From Callaeas wilsoni (Eukaryota; Chordata; Aves; Passeriformes; Callaeidae), in NCBI GenBank assembly GCA_013398955.1, contig VWPU01012609.1, forward strand, positions 1-64,000: DNA of 64,000 nt, read 5' to 3'. Of the stretch, positions 1 through 45,859 are shown piece by piece. Below the pieces are notes generated by a model. It was not told the origin of the DNA. It was given only the letters and a program-made list of their open reading frames with translations, and made no database searches. Each line of letters opens with the position of its first letter. Positions within the stretch are counted from its first letter, which is position 1. Made by a program: the position numbers and the translations under genes.

Positions 1-700
1 GGAGCTGCGCCTGGACGCGCACCCCGCGCTGGCCGTGAGCCGCGCCGCGCTCCTGCCGCCGCCGGGCGGGCCCGGGGACCCGGCCGGGCAGGAGCTGCCC
101 GTGGAGAGCCGGCCCTTCGCCAGCTATGGCAGCGCCCTGCACATCGCCCTGCCCCAGGCTCCCCGTGCCGGGCAGCTGCTCACCCTCCTCATCGACTACG
201 AGGCGGGCGAGGGCCCCGGGGTGAGCGGTGGGACGCCGGGGGACACCGGGGGACACCGGGCCCGGGAGCGTGTGGGAGGACGCTTGAGAGACACTGGGCC
301 CGGGGAAAGCGGGGGGAGGCGAGGAAATACCGAGCCCGAGGGGTGACCGGGTGGATGGAAGGGACGCCGGGCCCGGTGGGACATCCAGGCCCACAAGGAC
401 CGGGAGAACACTGTGCGTGGACTGGGGGCTGCCAGACCTGGAGGGAGCTGGGGGGGATCTAGGGGACACCAGGCCTGGGGTGGGCAGAGCAGCCCCTCAC
501 TGGGGTCTTGGTCCCTCCCCAGGTGTGCTGGCTGTCCCCTGAGCAGACGGCGGGGAAGCAGAAGCCCTACATGTACACACAGGGCCAGGCTGTCCTCAAC
601 AGGTCCTTCTTCCCCTGCTTCGACACCCCCTCAGTCAAGTTCACCTACTCAGCCACCGTGAAGGTAAGCGGAGCCCCAGGAGCTGCCCCGGCCGTTCCCT
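1..700. promoter_or_regulatory. GC-rich, CpG-rich 5' region of RNPEP
   Basis: The first exon and intron are very GC-rich with many CpG pairs, as at the downstream shoulder of a CpG-island promoter. The transcription start itself is left of the window. A short tandem of about three GGGGGACACCG-like units lies near 232-262. Confidence 0.5.
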
Positions 701-3700
701 CACACCCAGCGGGAGCAAAACTCTCCATGAGTGCAAAGTTTGCTGGGGAAGAAAGTCCAGAAGAGGCCATAGAGATGATCCAGGGGCTGGAGCACCTCTG
801 CTCTGGAGCCAGGCTGGGGGAGCTGGGGGGTGTTCAGTCTGGAGAAGAGAAGGGTCTGAGGAGACCTGACTGCCTCTTTCAGTGCCTAAAGGGGCTCCAA
901 GAGAGCTGGAGAGGGACTTTGAACAAGGATCTAGAGGGATAGGACAAGGGGCAATGGCCTTCCACTGCCAGAGGGCAGGGTTAGATGAGATATTGGGAAG
1001 GAATATTTGGCTGTGAGAGTGCTGAGGCCCTGGCACAGGTTGCCCAGAGCATCTGTGGTGGCCCCATCCCTGGAAGTGTCCAAGGGCAGGCTGGACAGGG
1101 CTTGGAGCAACCTGGGCTAGCGGAATGTGTCCCTGCCCATGGCAGGGGTTGGGACAAGATGATCTTTAATGTCCTTTCCAGCTTAAACTGTTCTGTGATT
1201 CTGAGCTGTCAGGTCCCTTGCAGGGAATGTGCCAAAGTGCTGGGGTATCACAGCAGGGACACTGCTTCAAACCCTCCACCTCAGGCCCCAGCTGAGAAAT
1301 CACTCATGTGTTCTTGGGCTGATTTTTCTCTTATATGCCCTTTTAAATGAAGACGGGCAGCCCCAGGGTGCTCCTGCCTCTTCCCAGTTGCAGTGCTGGT
1401 GCCCAGGAGCAGGTGCATGCGCTGGCCTGGCCATCCTGGCCAGAGCTCCTGGCATTTGTAGCAGGAGGAGCTGAGTTTGGGGGAAAACAGCTGGAGGAGG
1501 GTGATGATGCTGGGCCGTGCTGGGTCCTGGTGGCAGTTCTGGAGCTGCTGAACTTCCAGGAAGGAGCAGCTGCTGATCCCCTACATAATCCAGATTTCCT
1601 CCTGGTCTGCGTGTGGTGACACTGGCACTGGGCCGCCGCGGCGTGCTGGCCTGCTGTGGGCAAGGGGAGCTGCTTACTGGTGTGACACCAAGCCAGTGCC
1701 AATGGCACATGCTGGCATCAGCTGATGATGCCAGGATTGATTTATTTTGCTTTCCCAGGGCAGAGCCCCTCTGGTGCCACAGGGTGAGCGTGGGATGGGG
1801 CTGTTGCTGAGCCCTGGTGTGATGCTCTGTACCAAGCAAACCGTATTCCGTGCAGCACGGGGATTGGGATAGGGGACGCTGGATCAGTCTCCCTGGGCTC
1901 AGCCCAGGCTGGTGGACTGGCCATGGGTTCTACACTGGCTGGGAGCAGGAAAAACGAGCTATTGTGCAAGAACTGGGAGGGGAGCCAGCGGCTGAGGGAT
2001 CTGCATCCTCTGCCCTTCCACACCTGCAGATCCAGCATTTCCTTATCTCCTGGTAGCTCCAGGAGCACCTGGGGCAGCTCTAGCTATCCTAGTATTGCAG
2101 GGATGCAGCTGGGATCCCGAGTGGGAGCTCGGGGTGTTTCTGCTCTGCTCCCCAAAGCCTGCAGTGCCCACGGCCCGGCACCTTCAGGCTGGGACGCATC
2201 TGCCATCAGGCATTGTGGCATCCCAGCTGGCTTAGCTGGCCTCCCACTGTGTATGCTGTGGATCTAATGGATGTTTTTATCCACATGTTCAGGTCCCTGA
2301 GGGCTTCACGGCTGTGATGAGTGCCACAAGCTGGGAGAAGCAGAAGGATAACACCTTTGTATTCAAGATGTCCCAGCCAATCCCCTCCTACCTGATCGCT
2401 CTGGTTGTTGGGGACATCGTGTCTGCTGATGTTGGCCCAAGGTAAGGGGCTCAGGAGAGTTCCAGAGCTGTGGGAGCTACGTGGTGAAGCTCCCATGGCA
2501 GCTATCTCCTGCCTCTCCCTGCTCCACGGGACTCTGGAGAGCAGAGACGCTAGCCCTAAACATGGCACAGTCAGTCCCTGTCTGTGCCACCACATTGTGA
2601 GCTCATGGGATGAGGGTCCTGCTCAAACTGGAGAGTGAGAAGGAGCCTTGGTGCTGTGTCCCCTCACCTTCAGGAGGATCTCTGGCTCTGCTCATGTCAC
2701 CCTGAGTGAGGGCAGTGGGTCCCTGTGCATGGAGGGTCCCGTGTTTCCTCACAGGCTGGTGCTTTCTTGAGTGGTTGCCACTGCAGCCATATAAAAGCCC
2801 TTTGACATTCACACAAGGAAAGAAATCACAGAAGTTTACACTATTGGCCTCTTTAGATGCCTTTATCAGTAGGGTTTTATTTTTCTGTGGAATAAACCTG
2901 TGCAATTTCTGTCTGATGAGGCAACAAGGTGAAAGTCCCCTAATGGTTAAACTTCCTGTTCTCTGCGCTTGGCCAGGAGCCGTGTCTGGGCCGAGCCCTG
3001 CCTGATCGAGGCTGCCAAGAAGGAGTACGATGGGGTGATTGAGGAGTTCCTGGTGGTTGGAGAGAAACTCTTTGGACCTTATGTTTGGGGCAGGTATGGC
3101 TGGAAGGTTCCTAAAGGATCTGGTTCCCCAGGGACAGGGAGAGAGTTTCCTTCTGTCCCCAGCCCCATCTGCGGGAGGAGTGGGGTCTGAGCCCAGCCTT
3201 CCCTGGCAGGTACGACATCCTGTTCATGCCGCCCTCCTTCCCCTTCGGCGGCATGGAGAACCCCTGCCTCACCTTCGTCACGCCGTGCCTGCTGGCCGGG
3301 GACCGCTCCTTGGTGGACGTCATCATCCACGAGATCTCCCACAGCTGGTTCGGCAACTTGGTCACCAATGCCACATGGGGCGAGTTCTGGCTGAACGAAG
3401 GCTTCACCATGTACGCCCAGAGGCGCATCTCCACCGAGGTCTACGGTGCGTGGCCGTGCCTGGCTGTGGGGTGCTGAGCCCTTGCACGGGTGCTGAGCCC
3501 TGTGTGGGTCTGGGGTCTGTGTCCCACAGCTGAGCGTGTCCCTCTGAGTGCCTGTGGGGATGGCACCTGTGCTGCATCTCGGAAGAGGTGAAGGGCAGCA
3601 GCTGCAAGGCCCTGTGGGCTTCTGTACACTGAAAAAGAGTAGGTTTAGGTTGGATATTGTGAGTTTGGGGAGGCACTGGCACAAGTTGCCCAGAGAAGCT

Positions 3701-6700
3701 TTGGTTGCCCCATCCCTGGAAATGTCCAAGGCCAGGTTGGACAGGGCTTGGAGCCACCTGCTCTAGTGGAAGGTGTCCCTGCCCATGGCAGAGGGTGGAA
3801 TAAGATGAGCTTTAATGTCTCTTCCAGCCCAAGCCAGTCTGTGATTTCTGGTAGCCTTTGCTCTGAGATGGACAGATCCCTGCAACCCGTGCCAGGAATG
3901 TGGGCACTGTGTCCTTGCCCAGCCTCACCTTCCTCATCCTCCTGCAGCTCCCATGTGGAGCTGATACCAGCTGTCCTGAGCTCCCCCGGACACACAGTCC
4001 TGTCCAGAAGCTCGTGTTCTCCCAGCACAATTTGCTGCATCCGTACAAATTTAAGTGGCTTGAAAAATCTCTCTCTGCCTGGGGCTGGGTTGCCCCGTGC
4101 CTCCCTGGAGCTCTGCCATCCCAACTCCCTGTGTATCGGTTTCCTGCTCTCCCAGCTCTTACACTGACGCTGTTCCTCTCCCGTCGCAGCGCCCGCTGTG
4201 CCCGCAGTGCGCCGGGGTCTGGCCGGGCTCCCCAAACGCCTCCGCTTGTCTCTGCCCAGGTTTGCCCTACGCCTGCCTGGAGGCTTCCACGGGAAGGGCC
4301 CTCCTGCGCCAGCACATGGACGCCACGGGGGAGGACCATCCGCTCAACAAACTGCGAGTGGTGATCGAGCCAGGTCCGTGGGGTGTTCCTGGGCTCCGGG
4401 GGAGTGGCACAGTGACGGGTGGGCTGAGGGGAGCCGGGCTGCTCCATGGCTGGCAATAACACCAGCACAGGTGATGGGACCCGGGGGAGACGATGGCTGC
4501 AGGAGGGATGGGACAGGCTGCGCCCAGCACAGAAGGGGGAATCTTGGTGCGCACAAGGGCTGTGGTGTTTTGCAGGTGGGCAGAGGATTTCTGAGGGTTT
4601 TGCCTTTTTCTAGGTGTCAATCCAGATGACACGTACAATGAAACACCCTACGAGAAGGGGTACTGCTTCGTTAGCTACTTGGCCCATCTTGTGGGCAACC
4701 AGAGCAAATTCGATGCCTTCCTCCAGGTGGGTGTGAGCTGCAAAGTCATCCAAAATTCCACGGCAGGAGGCCAGGGCACAGCAGGACCCTGGGAAGGACA
4801 GGCTGAGAGAGTGGCTGGGGAGAGGAAGAAGAGGTGAGAAAAGAGAATGTTAAGAAGGGAATAAGATGAAGGCAGAGTGTAGCCTCATGCTAGCAGCAGG
4901 TGCTGGGAATGTTGAGGGGTATCCCTGGGGATGCAGGGGCCTGGGCAGCCCCTGTAGGGAACGGGCCGGAATGGGTTCCCCCATGAGGTGGAGCACACAG
5001 GGCTGGGCAGCGCTGCTGGGGTGAGAGTGTCTGGCATCAGCCCCATCTGTCCCCCAGGCCTATGTGAACCGGTTCAAGTTCCAGAGCATCACTGCAGATG
5101 ACACCCTCGGGTTCTTCCTGGAGTACTTCCCGGAGCTGAAGGAGAAAGGCGTGGACTCCATCCCAGGTCAGCACAGCGCCGTCCTTGCAGGGAAGTGGGG
5201 CTGCCACTTTGCAGCCCCGCACGCGTGGGTGTCAGAGCCGCCCATATCCCCGGAGCCTTTGCACGTTGGTTTGTGTGTTCTACTGGAGATGCTGTTGCTG
5301 CCAGCCTGGGCCAGCTGGGATCAGGCCCAAGCTTGGGCATCTGCTGGCTCAGCCTGCTTTTTTTCCATTCAAACCCAGTCCCTGCTCTGCACTCGGGTGC
5401 TGTTTCATGGGGTGTCTGTGACTCAGCCTGGTGAGTCTGGTGAGCACTGGGGTCAAGCCCAGCCAGCACTCTGGGCTTGGCCCAGGCTTGGCAGGAGCAT
5501 TCCGTGCTGGAGCCAGCTCATCCCGCTGGTGGCAGTGGGGCTGATACCCACGAGCACACTCTGAGCCCATGTGTCCGAACGGCCTCACCCCATTAGTTTG
5601 TGGTGGTCACTGTCCTCAGGCGGGTTTGGTGGCACTGGGAGAAGGCAGTGAGGGGTCTGGGCAGCAGCACCTGGTGTGGGGCTCAGGGATCTGTTCCCAG
5701 CTCTCCCTCCTGCCTCGCTGCAGGGTTTGAGTTTGACCGCTGGCTGAACACGCCGGGCTGGCCGCCCTACCTGCCTGACCTGTCACCGGGGCAGCAGCTG
5801 ATGAGGCCGGCAGATGAGCTGGCAGAGCTCTGGGCAGCTGATGGCTTGAACATGGAGGCAATCGAAGCCGTGGACATCACGGGCTGGAGGATGTACCAGC
5901 TGGTCTACTTCCTGGATCAGGTCCTGCAGAGATCCCCCCTGCCCGAAGGTGAGCTCCAGGGCACTGCCAGGACTCTGGTACCCAGAGGAGACACGGGGTC
6001 ATGTGCCCCAGTCCAGCCATTTGCCTGGGGACATGAGGGCACATGAGGGGTACGCAGGGGTGTGTGGCCATCAGCCCCTCTCTAACTGCTCTGTGGGTCC
6101 TGGTGCCAGGGAAGCCTCGGTCAGTGTGGTGGGGGATGGAGAGCCAGGGGAAGCATGTCCCTGGATTTATGGGGACATGTGCTGTCCTGCTGTCCCCAGG
6201 CTGGATCTGCTGGGCTGTCGTGTCCCTATGTCATCTCAACTCTCCTTGCCCTCTTTGCTGAGGAATCTCCCCCCACTTTGTGCTGGCCCCAAGCCACCAG
6301 CACATGGCCCTGCTGCCCAGCCTGGAAGGCCCAACACGGGCACTGTCCTGCCCAGAGCCAGCACGTGCCTGAGGTGCTCCAGAGCTGGGGGTGGGGGTGC
6401 TTGGGCAGGGGCCAGGGCTGACCCGAGACTGGGAGGATCTCAGAGAATTTGCAGCACAGCTGGGATGGACTCGCAGGGTTCCCTGGGAGCAGGGCCTGGG
6501 AGCTGGGTCAGAGCCCCGTGGGGGATGGTGACCGCTCCCCTCTCACAGGCAATGTGAAAAGGCTGAGCAAGATGTACCCCAAGATCTCCGAGGCCCAGAA
6601 CGCTGAGCTGCGACTACGCTGGTGCCAGATCCTCCTCAAGAACAACCTGGAGGCCGAGTACAGCAAAGTCAAAGACTTCCTGCACAGCCAGGTTTGTCCT

Positions 6701-7863
6701 GGGCAGTGGTGGCTGTGCCCAGCAGCATGCCGGTGGGGAAAGAAGGGCACAGGGCCTTCAGTGCCAGAGACAGGGGTTGGATCTTGCTTTTGATAGTCCC
6801 ACAGGATGGTTTGGGTTGGAAGGGACCTTAAAGCTCATGTTATTCCACCTTGTGCCATGGGCAGAGACACCTTCCACTACACCAGGTTGCTCCAAGCCCC
6901 ATCCAGCCTGGCCTTGAACCCTTCCAGGGATGTGCCACGGCCTCACCACCCCCACAGGGAAGAATTTCTTCTCAATATTCCATCTAACCTTGCCCTCTGG
7001 CAGTGGGAAGCCCTTCCCCCTTGTCCTGTCCCTCCAAAGTCCCTCTCCAGCTCCCTTGGCACTGGAAGGGGTTCTGAGGTCTCCCTGGAGCTGTCTCTTC
7101 TCCAGGGGCACACCCCCAGCTCTCCCATCCTGGTCCCAGAGCAGAGGGGTTCCAGCCCTCGGAGCATCTCCACTGACTCCTCTGGACCTGCTCTGTCCAT
7201 GTGTGTCCTGTGCTGGAGACTCCAGAGCTGGATGCAGTGCTCCAGTGCTGGGGTCTTACGAGAGTGGAGGAGAGGACAGACTCTCCCCCTCCTCTGCTGC
7301 CCACACTGCCGGGGATGAGCCTAGGACACAGTTGGCTTTCGAGGCTGGGAGGGCACGTGGCCAGGTCACGTCCAATTTGTTACCCAAGTCCTTATCTGAA
7401 GGGCTACTCTCCACCCCTCCATCCATCCTCTCCTGACCCAGGTGCAGGACCCTGCACTTGGCCTTGATGAACTTCATGAACTTCTCAGGGTCTGCTCCTT
7501 CTCCAAGGTCCAGGTTTCTCCCCTGTCCCAGGTGCTGCGGTGCCAAGGGCCGCCTACGGCACGATTGGCCACCCTGTCCCATTCCCACGTGCTCCGTGCC
7601 TGGCTAAGAGCAGGGCGATGCCTGGGGGCAGGGGGATGGGGGCGTCACCCCCGGGGCCGCGGCGGAGTCTGGGCCGTAAGCGCGCCGTGTCTCCGCAGGG
7701 GAAGCAGAAGTACACGCTGCCCCTGTACCGCGCCATGTGGGGCGGCTCCGAGGCCGCCCGGGCCCTGGCCATGGAGACCTTCTCTGCTACGGCCCCCCAG
7801 CTCCACGTCAACGTCCAGAACTACGTCAAGAAGATCCTGGGCTTGGCAGGGGCTGAGGCCTGA
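2..7863 (+). CDS. RNPEP: Aminopeptidase B (arginyl aminopeptidase), 5'-partial, 11 exons
   Basis: Zinc metallopeptidase of family M1 that removes N-terminal Arg or Lys from peptides; it is known as a cytosolic and secreted enzyme. Coding exons read from the sequence: 2-220, 523-663, 2293-2441, 2977-3093, 3210-3445, 4260-4373, 4614-4726, 5058-5166, 5724-5948, 6549-6691, 7699-7863. All introns are GT-AG and the phases agree throughout, giving 576 visible residues. The family marks are the GGMEN substrate-binding motif, the zinc motif HEISH at 3328-3342 and the third ligand Glu in WLNEGF (3397-3399). The C-terminal part, starting near [20 protein letters not shown], is the helical domain shared with leukotriene A4 hydrolase. 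Exon order and residues match human RNPEP (650 aa) closely and not the paralogue RNPEPL1. The start codon and about 75 residues lie left of the window. No frameshift or internal stop was seen. Confidence 0.97.
735..1205 (+). mobile_element. CR1 LINE 3' fragment in RNPEP intron 2
   Basis: The fragment carries the typical CR1 3' region on the plus strand: a GAGAGGGACTTTG-like block, then GCCCTGGCACAGGTTGCCCAGAG, CCATCCCTGGAAGTGTCCAAGG, and the CCCTGCCCATGGCAGGGG block, ending near TTCTGTGATTCTGA. It is truncated at the 5' end and non-coding. Confidence 0.85.
3210..3445 (+). other. RNPEP: RNPEP catalytic exon (GGMEN and HEXXH-X18-E)
   Basis: This exon carries the whole active-site core of the M1 fold: the exopeptidase motif GGMEN, the zinc motif HEISH at 3328-3342 (about residue 249 of the visible protein), and the downstream Glu of NEGF that completes the zinc site. 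All catalytic residues expected for the family are present, so the enzyme should be active. The exon starts in phase 2 (AG|G for Arg) and ends in phase 1 (G|GT for Gly). Confidence 0.95.
3628..3852 (+). mobile_element. CR1 LINE 3' fragment in RNPEP intron 5
   Basis: The fragment runs from GGTTTAGGTTGGATATTG through the CATCCCTGGAAATGTCC and CTGCCCATGGCAGAGGG blocks to a degraded CTGTGATTTC tail. It has the same orientation as the gene and a strong 5' truncation. Confidence 0.85.
6795..7535 (-). mobile_element. CR1 LINE 3' fragment in RNPEP intron 10
   Basis: This is a longer CR1 piece in antisense orientation. It starts with the 3' end (CACAGGATGGTTTGGGTTGG, then AAGGGACCTTAAAGCTCA) and continues to the complement of the TTCATGAAGTTCATCAAGGCC block near 7465-7480. 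It fills most of the intron and ends about 160 bases before the last RNPEP exon. Confidence 0.87.
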
Positions 7864-7942
7864 GGCAGCCTGGGCTCTGCTCCCTCCGCCGGTGTTCCTG
7901 CTGGCAGGACCTCAGTGCCTCCCTCTCACTGCACATTTCATT

Positions 7943-7948
7943 ATTAAA
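7943..7948 (+). terminator. RNPEP: RNPEP poly(A) signal, ATTAAA variant
   Basis: ATTAAA lies 80 bases after the stop codon and is followed by a GT- and T-rich tract near 7960-7980 (CTCTGTGTTTTTCCTG). This would give a very short 3' UTR. ATTAAA is the commonest variant of the canonical signal. Confidence 0.7.
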
Positions 7949-7984
7949 ATGTGTAATTTTTTCTCTGTGTTTTTCCTGTTCCAG

Positions 7985-9850
7985 TGCGCCGTGGGCCACC
8001 TTAGAGTGATTCCCTGCCCCGCTGCCAGCCCTGCTCTGGGCACTCGGGGTGCTGCTGGCTTCTCCTGGTGCTGGCACTGGAGGGATGGGCTTGGCCTTAG
8101 TGCCTGCAGGGCTGGAGCAGCTCCTGGCCCTGATCACACTGCTCCTTGCCAGGCTCCTGCCCAGCTGCAGCGTGGCAAAGCTCGGACCTCCTGGCTCCAG
8201 TGCCCTGAGCTGCTGCTCCAGAGGAGTTGGGGATTGCTTCTCCACCTTGCTTTGCCACCACGCTGGGGCTCACACTGGGTTGGAGGAAAGGGGTGTTCCT
8301 GCTCTCCCACCAGCAGTCCCAGGGGCTTTAAAGAGCCAGTGGGGCCTGCATGTGGCAGAGACCATAGGAATAAGACAAAGCTGGACTGCCACAGTGTTCA
8401 TTATTCCTTATCAAATGGATATGACTGCACAAATTCCAGTACAAAAACTGCCCAAGGCTGCAGGAACATCAGTAACCTGGGAGCCTGCTGGCCATAATGA
8501 TAACAAGGTGGTGATAACGAGCACCTAACTGCCCTGGGAAGCTCATGTGTACCCCACAGCTGTGTGGCCTCTGTCACACCTCCCATCCTGCGATCTGGGA
8601 GACTCGGGTGTCCTCTCAGAGAGGTGTACGGGCCTGGCACTCTGCACAGCAGCAGCCCAGAAGCAAGTAACAATGGGCTACAAGTTTTCACATACTACAT
8701 CTCTGACCCAGCACAGTCTACAGCCGTGACTGAGCCCAAACCACTCCCAAAGCCAAGACCCCGCAGTGCCTGCTCAGAGGGTGCGGAGGTCGTGCATTTC
8801 CTCACAAGTGGGCTCAGGATTTAGAGGGCTGGTTATGGCATGGCTGAAACCAACCTGTTCAGCCTGAGAGAATGAGGCTTCCCTGGGCAATGGGTGTCCT
8901 CTAGTGGATCAGCATTACTGGAAATAGACTGTAGTGTTGTTACAAGTCGCAGTGCAGAACCTTTCTGCAGCTGCCAATCTGGTTTCCCAGGGAACACAGA
9001 GCCTGTCAGTACAATTAACATGACCTCTGGTAAGAGACTCCACTATCCATAAGGCATCTGGAAACAATCCCTCTGGTTTAAAAGGTGCCCTTGGCTCTCA
9101 GAAGCACCTGTCACCTCTGGTCTGACTCACCTGAGCAAGCCACCAGGGAGACAGATGGGGTGGTCCCTGGAGTGCTTCCCTCGCATTAAATACCTGACAC
9201 GTTCTCTGTGGCACACACGGCGACACCCTGGCACACCAGAGCACAGGCAGGCGTGTCAGGCTGTGGGATGCTGATGAGGAGCTCACCACTGCTGCTCCAG
9301 GAACACTTCACTGAATGAAAATCATGGCTGCGAGGGTGGGATTGTGAGGGCTGGGAGCTGCATGTCGGCTGGGATCCTGCACCACTCCAGCTCCAGACGA
9401 GCAGAGAGCAGCCCCTGCAGCTTTTGATTCCCAACTCGGCACTCCCTCCTGGGGCACCCCCAAGGGCTCTGGGCAGGGCTGGGACAGTTCCACCACCAGA
9501 CACATTACCAACACGACATTTCTGGTGCTCTCCAACCAACACCATCCAGCTGCGGGAGAGGTGAAGCTCCTCTCCTCGCCACTCTGCAGTGTGGTAAGCA
9601 TCCAGCACAGAGCTGGGGGCTGCAAGGGGAGGGAACAGCAGCTGCTCCTGCACGGGCTGGGAAGGGCACTCTGCCTTCATTCACCTTCCTGCAAAGGCAA
9701 GGGCTCACAGAGACACTTCAATATAAAATTAGTAACAAGATGTAACACACTTATTTTTAACAATGTGACCTTCATCAAGCGCACAACGTTTTTTGCTTAA
9801 TTTTTTTTCCAAAATGAAATCCAAGTCAATAATGAAATGCCACGAGATGT
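7985..9850. other. Region between convergent RNPEP and LZTR1
   Basis: I see no exon, RNA gene or clear mobile element here. Open frames in this stretch show no family resemblance. Its right part may belong to the LZTR1 3' UTR if a more distal poly(A) site is used. Confidence 0.5.
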
Positions 9851-9856
9851 TAATTC

Positions 9857-9868
9857 TTTATTAATAAA
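9857..9868. terminator. LZTR1: Palindromic poly(A) signal between convergent genes; LZTR1 poly(A) candidate
   Basis: The 12-base palindrome TTTATTAATAAA gives AATAAA on both strands. On the minus strand it lies about 660 bases past the LZTR1 stop and is the best candidate for that gene's 3' end. On the plus strand it could act as a fail-safe signal for RNPEP read-through. Use of either signal is inferred. Confidence 0.5.
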
Positions 9869-10525
9869 TAGATTTAGAAAGGCTTAGCAAGACAGGATTA
9901 ATGGATTTGATGGTCAGAGAGGACTGCTGTAATCTTCCAGTCTGACCTGCTGCAGAGCATAGGTCTGGATTCCCACAGCCAACCAATCCAGGCAGTTGCA
10001 CAGGGGCTTATCTGTTAATCCACACCATTGAGTCTCTGAAAAGTCACCACACTCTGGTCCAAGGGCCAGTCCCCTGCGAACACCACACGCTCTTGTTCCC
10101 AGTTTCGTTCTGACTTCCCCTTACAGCCCCCGGGCTGGGTCAGCTGAAGCTCTTTAAATAGTATTCTTTAAATATTGTGTCTCAAAGGATTAGTGACTCT
10201 TACTCATGACTGCTTGATTTTACAGTATGAAAGTAATAATGGGCTTGATTATTAACTTAGTAACTCCCCAAACCATGTGGAATTAATTCACTCCTGCAAT
10301 GATTTCAAGTCTACGTTTGGGTAACAAATGTAACAAAGTCCAAACGCTGCACAAATGTACAAACCCAGCAAATCCAGAGAGAGCACCTCAGCTGTCCCTG
10401 CTCCTCCAGGGCTCCTGTAGTGTGCAGACTTTGAGCTGCTCAGAACGTAACAGTAAACCAGAGAGCCAGCTCTGAAGTGCCAGAGTTTTTGAGGAACAAA
10501 TGAGAAGGTGGATTACCAAGGCATG

Positions 10526-45748
<35,223 letters not shown>

Positions 45749-45859
45749 CCGCTGGGGGGAGGGGCGCCCGAACGCCACTGCGGAGCTCAAGGTGCCGCGT
45801 TCGAGGCCGGGCAGGTACCGGGGCCGCCCGGGTAAAGACGGGCAAGCCAGGCGGGATTC

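Noticed and set aside
1..7863. Assignment of the first gene to the paralogue RNPEPL1
   Set aside because: The exon peptides, such as [20 protein letters not shown] and [10 protein letters not shown], match RNPEP almost residue by residue.
7442..8497. Open frame of 351 codons on the plus strand, the longest but one in the window
   Set aside because: It crosses a CR1 fragment, the last RNPEP exon in the wrong frame, and the RNPEP 3' UTR. It has no family resemblance.
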